NCBI GenBank assembly: GCA_951799405.1
Contig: OX637332.1
Span: 28,124,832-28,188,831 of the forward strand
DNA: 64,000 nucleotides
Direction of reading: 5' to 3'
Origin: Agapetus fuscipes
Taxonomy: Eukaryota; Arthropoda; Insecta; Trichoptera; Glossosomatidae
Shown here one piece after another: positions 61,948 to 64,000 of this stretch. The notes beneath the pieces were generated by a model that saw nothing but the letters and a program-made list of their open reading frames with translations, ran no database searches and was not told the DNA's origin. Each line of letters opens with the position of its first letter. The first letter of the stretch is position 1. The position numbers were made by a program, and so were the translations under genes.

Positions 61948-62307
61948 CATAATCTATAGTCCATGTTGTAAAAATAAATTAACCTATAAGATTCACAAAA
62001 AAGACAACTTAGTTTATTTGATTCTAAATACAAACTTTTGTTACTTTTTATCCAATAAGATGCAAGGTTAGAAATGCATTAATGACTCTACAATCCATGA
62101 AATTTAAGATTCACACTTCATTTAAGCTCACAGGCAAATGCGTTTAGAGTTTATAATCACACCGTCAGCATCAGTGCATTAGTACTTACAAAAGAAAACC
62201 TTAGCTTCAAATGAAAGTACAGTCTGCAACTCTTGCCTCTTTTCCATTTTATAGCTTACTTTTGACATTCTTTTTACACAATCTTTTTGTCAGTCGTTCA
62301 TCATATA
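61948..62307. other. SCAP intron with decayed rep-C pieces
   Basis: ATAATCTATAGTCCATGTTG at the left and AAAACCTTAGCTTCAAATGA with AGTCTGCAACTCTTGCC further right follow rep-C order in reverse; heavily degraded. Confidence 0.5.
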
Positions 62308-62722
62308 GAAGGTTAAAAGCAAATAGGGCATAAGCAACGTTTTGGTCAAAAATGAGTTATGAATGCTATCCTACTTCAAATCTTTCTAATGAATAATTCA
62401 TAGCTCTGCGATGACTTATTTTGTTTTTTATGCCCAAGCAAAAAACTACATTTTCAAAGTATGGGTTTGGTGTAACTGACAAGATTTTGGCCTTTTATGT
62501 CCTAAAGGCGCTTGTGACATAAAACCTCATAAAACAATGTAAAACCACATTAATAGAAATGCCAATAAATGCCTTTATTATTTTTAATGTTAGAGCTGTT
62601 TTCATTTTAACGACATGATAACAAATAACAAAGTTATGCCCATTTTTCTGCAATCTCAAACTTTAAAGTGCTCTCCTGAACTGCTATTGTCACTTATGCC
62701 CTATTACCTTTTAACCGTCGAT
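62308..62722 (+). mobile_element. Non-autonomous DNA element (family M3), copy 3
   Basis: Ends GGTTAAAAGCAAATAGGGCA and GCCCTATTACCTTTTAACC form inverted repeats of about 25-30 bp with some mismatches. The interior matches copies at 21.8 and 26.2 kb. Confidence 0.75.
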
Positions 62723-63054
62723 ATTATTATTTTTAATTAAAAAAAATGATATTTGTTGTGTATGAACGTTCCTTGACTTATAGGTAGGGACTGGAAAATA
62801 GTGGTGTTATTTTTTAGGAAATTCGCGTTATTTTTTTGTGAAATTCGCGTTATTTTTGATCAAAAACAGGGAAATTCGCGTTATTTTTCATGATAAACGG
62901 GGAGATTCGGTATAATTTTTAGGGTTGATTTGATCAAAATAAAGGTTTATATAATTGCAAAACAAAATATATTACTAAAATTTATTATATAAACAACAAT
63001 ATGTACCATAAAAAACAATGAATAAACAAAATCTGAATCAATACGAGTATCTGC

Positions 63055-63110
63055 AACCGAAGATGGTGGAAGTACCCGCCGAAAACGTTTTTGCAATAAA
63101 AAATACTCAA
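63055..63110 (+). repeat. Hammerhead-like motif inside the hAT element
   Basis: ACCGAAGATGGTGG, loop AAGTA, CCCGCCGAAAACGTTTTTG: GGTGG/CCCGCC-type stem then GAAAACGTTT. The first core base pair is changed (CCGAAGA). Confidence 0.45.
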
Positions 63111-63467
63111 GTGGTAGGTACAAAACAATGTTTCTTAATTTTAGTTTCTTAAAAAAAATGTATATTATTTTTTAAAAGAATCCTTTTTTACAAAAAAAAC
63201 ATTGATTGAAAAAAGTATTAATATTTCAATGACACTCCGAATACCCTGCAAATATCCTTTTAAAATATTTAATTTTTGTGCATATAGTCTCTAGATGAGG
63301 GTTATCTAATTTTTCAAGGGATATTGGCTTTTATGAAAGCTTCAAGTTGTGCTCTTGGCTTATCCAGCAACAGCTTCACTCCTTGAAGTATTTTCCTTCA
63401 TTGATGTCACGATTCAAGTCTGCTGGGATGATCCAGGACAGTTCTGCGTATCATTAATTTTTTAATA

Positions 63468-63730
63468 AAATAGATTTGTGGATAGGAATGCAATTCGCCA
63501 ACCTTCTCTGCCTGGAAAGATACAGGTATTAATATCATTAATTAATAATTCATTATTGTTTATTTTAATGAATTATTCATTTATAATTACCCAATTACAT
63601 CTGTTGAACCAGGGTCAAATTTATGGTCAAATGACCCAGGCGGGGATCGAACTCCGCGTCTAGAGTTCTAGCGTGTTTTTAAACGTTGAAAGATCAGCCC
63701 ACTTGGCCCTCTCGGTTATAACACCGACCA
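63468..63730 (-). repeat. SINE-D nested in the hAT element
   Basis: Minus-strand head GTGTTATAACCGAGAGGGCC, B-box GGAGTTCGATCCCCGCC, then TGACCCTGGTTCAACAGATG, and tail CGAATTGCATTCCTATCCAC. The ATTAATAATTCATTATTG insertion separates head from tail. Confidence 0.7.
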
Positions 63731-64000
63731 ATTTTCCTGTGTTTTGCACCTTGCAAAGGGTTTTCGCAGGATTTTTTTCTTTCCAACAAAATCGTTGCGT
63801 TGCAAAAGCGATTTATGACAACTTTTTCGCACAATTTCTACCAAAAGTACGAAAATTCGCGATATTTGCGTAAAACCACAAATTTCGCGTTATTCGCGTA
63901 AAAACATCAAAATTCGCGAATAAATTCGTTTTATCGCGATCGCGAAATTTTCCAGTCCCTACTTATAGGTTGTTATGTGGCTGACAACCGATGCTGTAGA

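Larger units (their letters stand above)
62785..63961. mobile_element. hAT-like non-autonomous DNA transposon with exact 8-bp target duplication
   Basis: Terminal inverted repeats TAGGGACTGGAAAAT and ATTTTCCAGTCCCTA; the octamer CTTATAGG is present exactly on both sides. Both ends are rich in the word TTCGCG in inverted orientation (sub-terminal repeats), as in hAT elements. No transposase is visible. The interior has swallowed a SINE-D and a Penelope-like hammerhead piece. Confidence 0.9.
62768..64000 (+). repeat. Rep-C copy split by the hAT-like element, cut by the window edge
   Basis: The left stub GTTCCTTGACTTATAGG and right part CTTATAGGTTGTTATGTGGC share the duplicated octamer CTTATAGG. 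The remainder lies outside the window. Confidence 0.85.

Overview
This is animal nuclear DNA, very probably from an arthropod and most likely an insect. It is AT-rich, repeat-dense and intron-rich, with GT-AG introns. No bacterial operons, CRISPR arrays or viral genes were seen. The species cannot be fixed from the window.

Two host genes lie head to tail on the + strand. The first (31,655-46,529, ten coding exons in consistent phase, 699 codons plus stop) is a two-lobed transferrin-family protein. It looks most like insect transferrin 3: anion- and iron-binding motifs are altered in both lobes and the C-terminus is a hydrophobic tail that could signal GPI anchoring. Its signal-peptide exon was not found. 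The second (53,620 to at least 61,941, ten coding exons, 865 codons) is SCAP, the sterol-sensing escort of SREBP. The window holds the first membrane segment, the lumenal loops, the sterol-sensing domain and the last membrane segment. The WD40 exons must lie beyond the right edge. Nothing suggests that the two genes work together.

The rest is mostly transposable elements. (1) Rep-C, a repeat of about 250 bp, has well over 30 full or partial copies; it also forms the 3' end of an RTE-like LINE with copies at 15.5-16.6, 24.5-25.0, 35.6-38.2 and 49.6-51.4 kb. (2) SINE-A, SINE-B and SINE-D are tRNA-derived SINE families; a recurrent SINE-A/SINE-B dimer occurs four times, and one SINE-A is joined to a 5S rRNA-like unit. 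(3) A 5'-truncated CR1/jockey-group LINE with a long poly(A) tail lies at 1.4-3.4 kb, and many short reverse-transcriptase tails are scattered. (4) Three solo LTRs of one family all sit in ATAT targets. (5) DNA transposons include a 1,177-bp hAT-like element with an exact 8-bp target duplication, a hAT-like MITE family, Harbinger-like MITEs, a pogo/Tigger-like deletion derivative and several fold-backs. (6) A group of fold-back repeats carries a hammerhead-ribozyme-like core, as in Penelope-like elements. (7) A 26-bp minisatellite has a 104-bp higher-order period.

Layout: 0-31 kb repeats only; 31.6-46.5 kb transferrin gene with repeat-filled introns; 46.6-53.5 kb intergenic, with a LINE copy; 53.6-62 kb SCAP; 62-64 kb nested DNA transposons.
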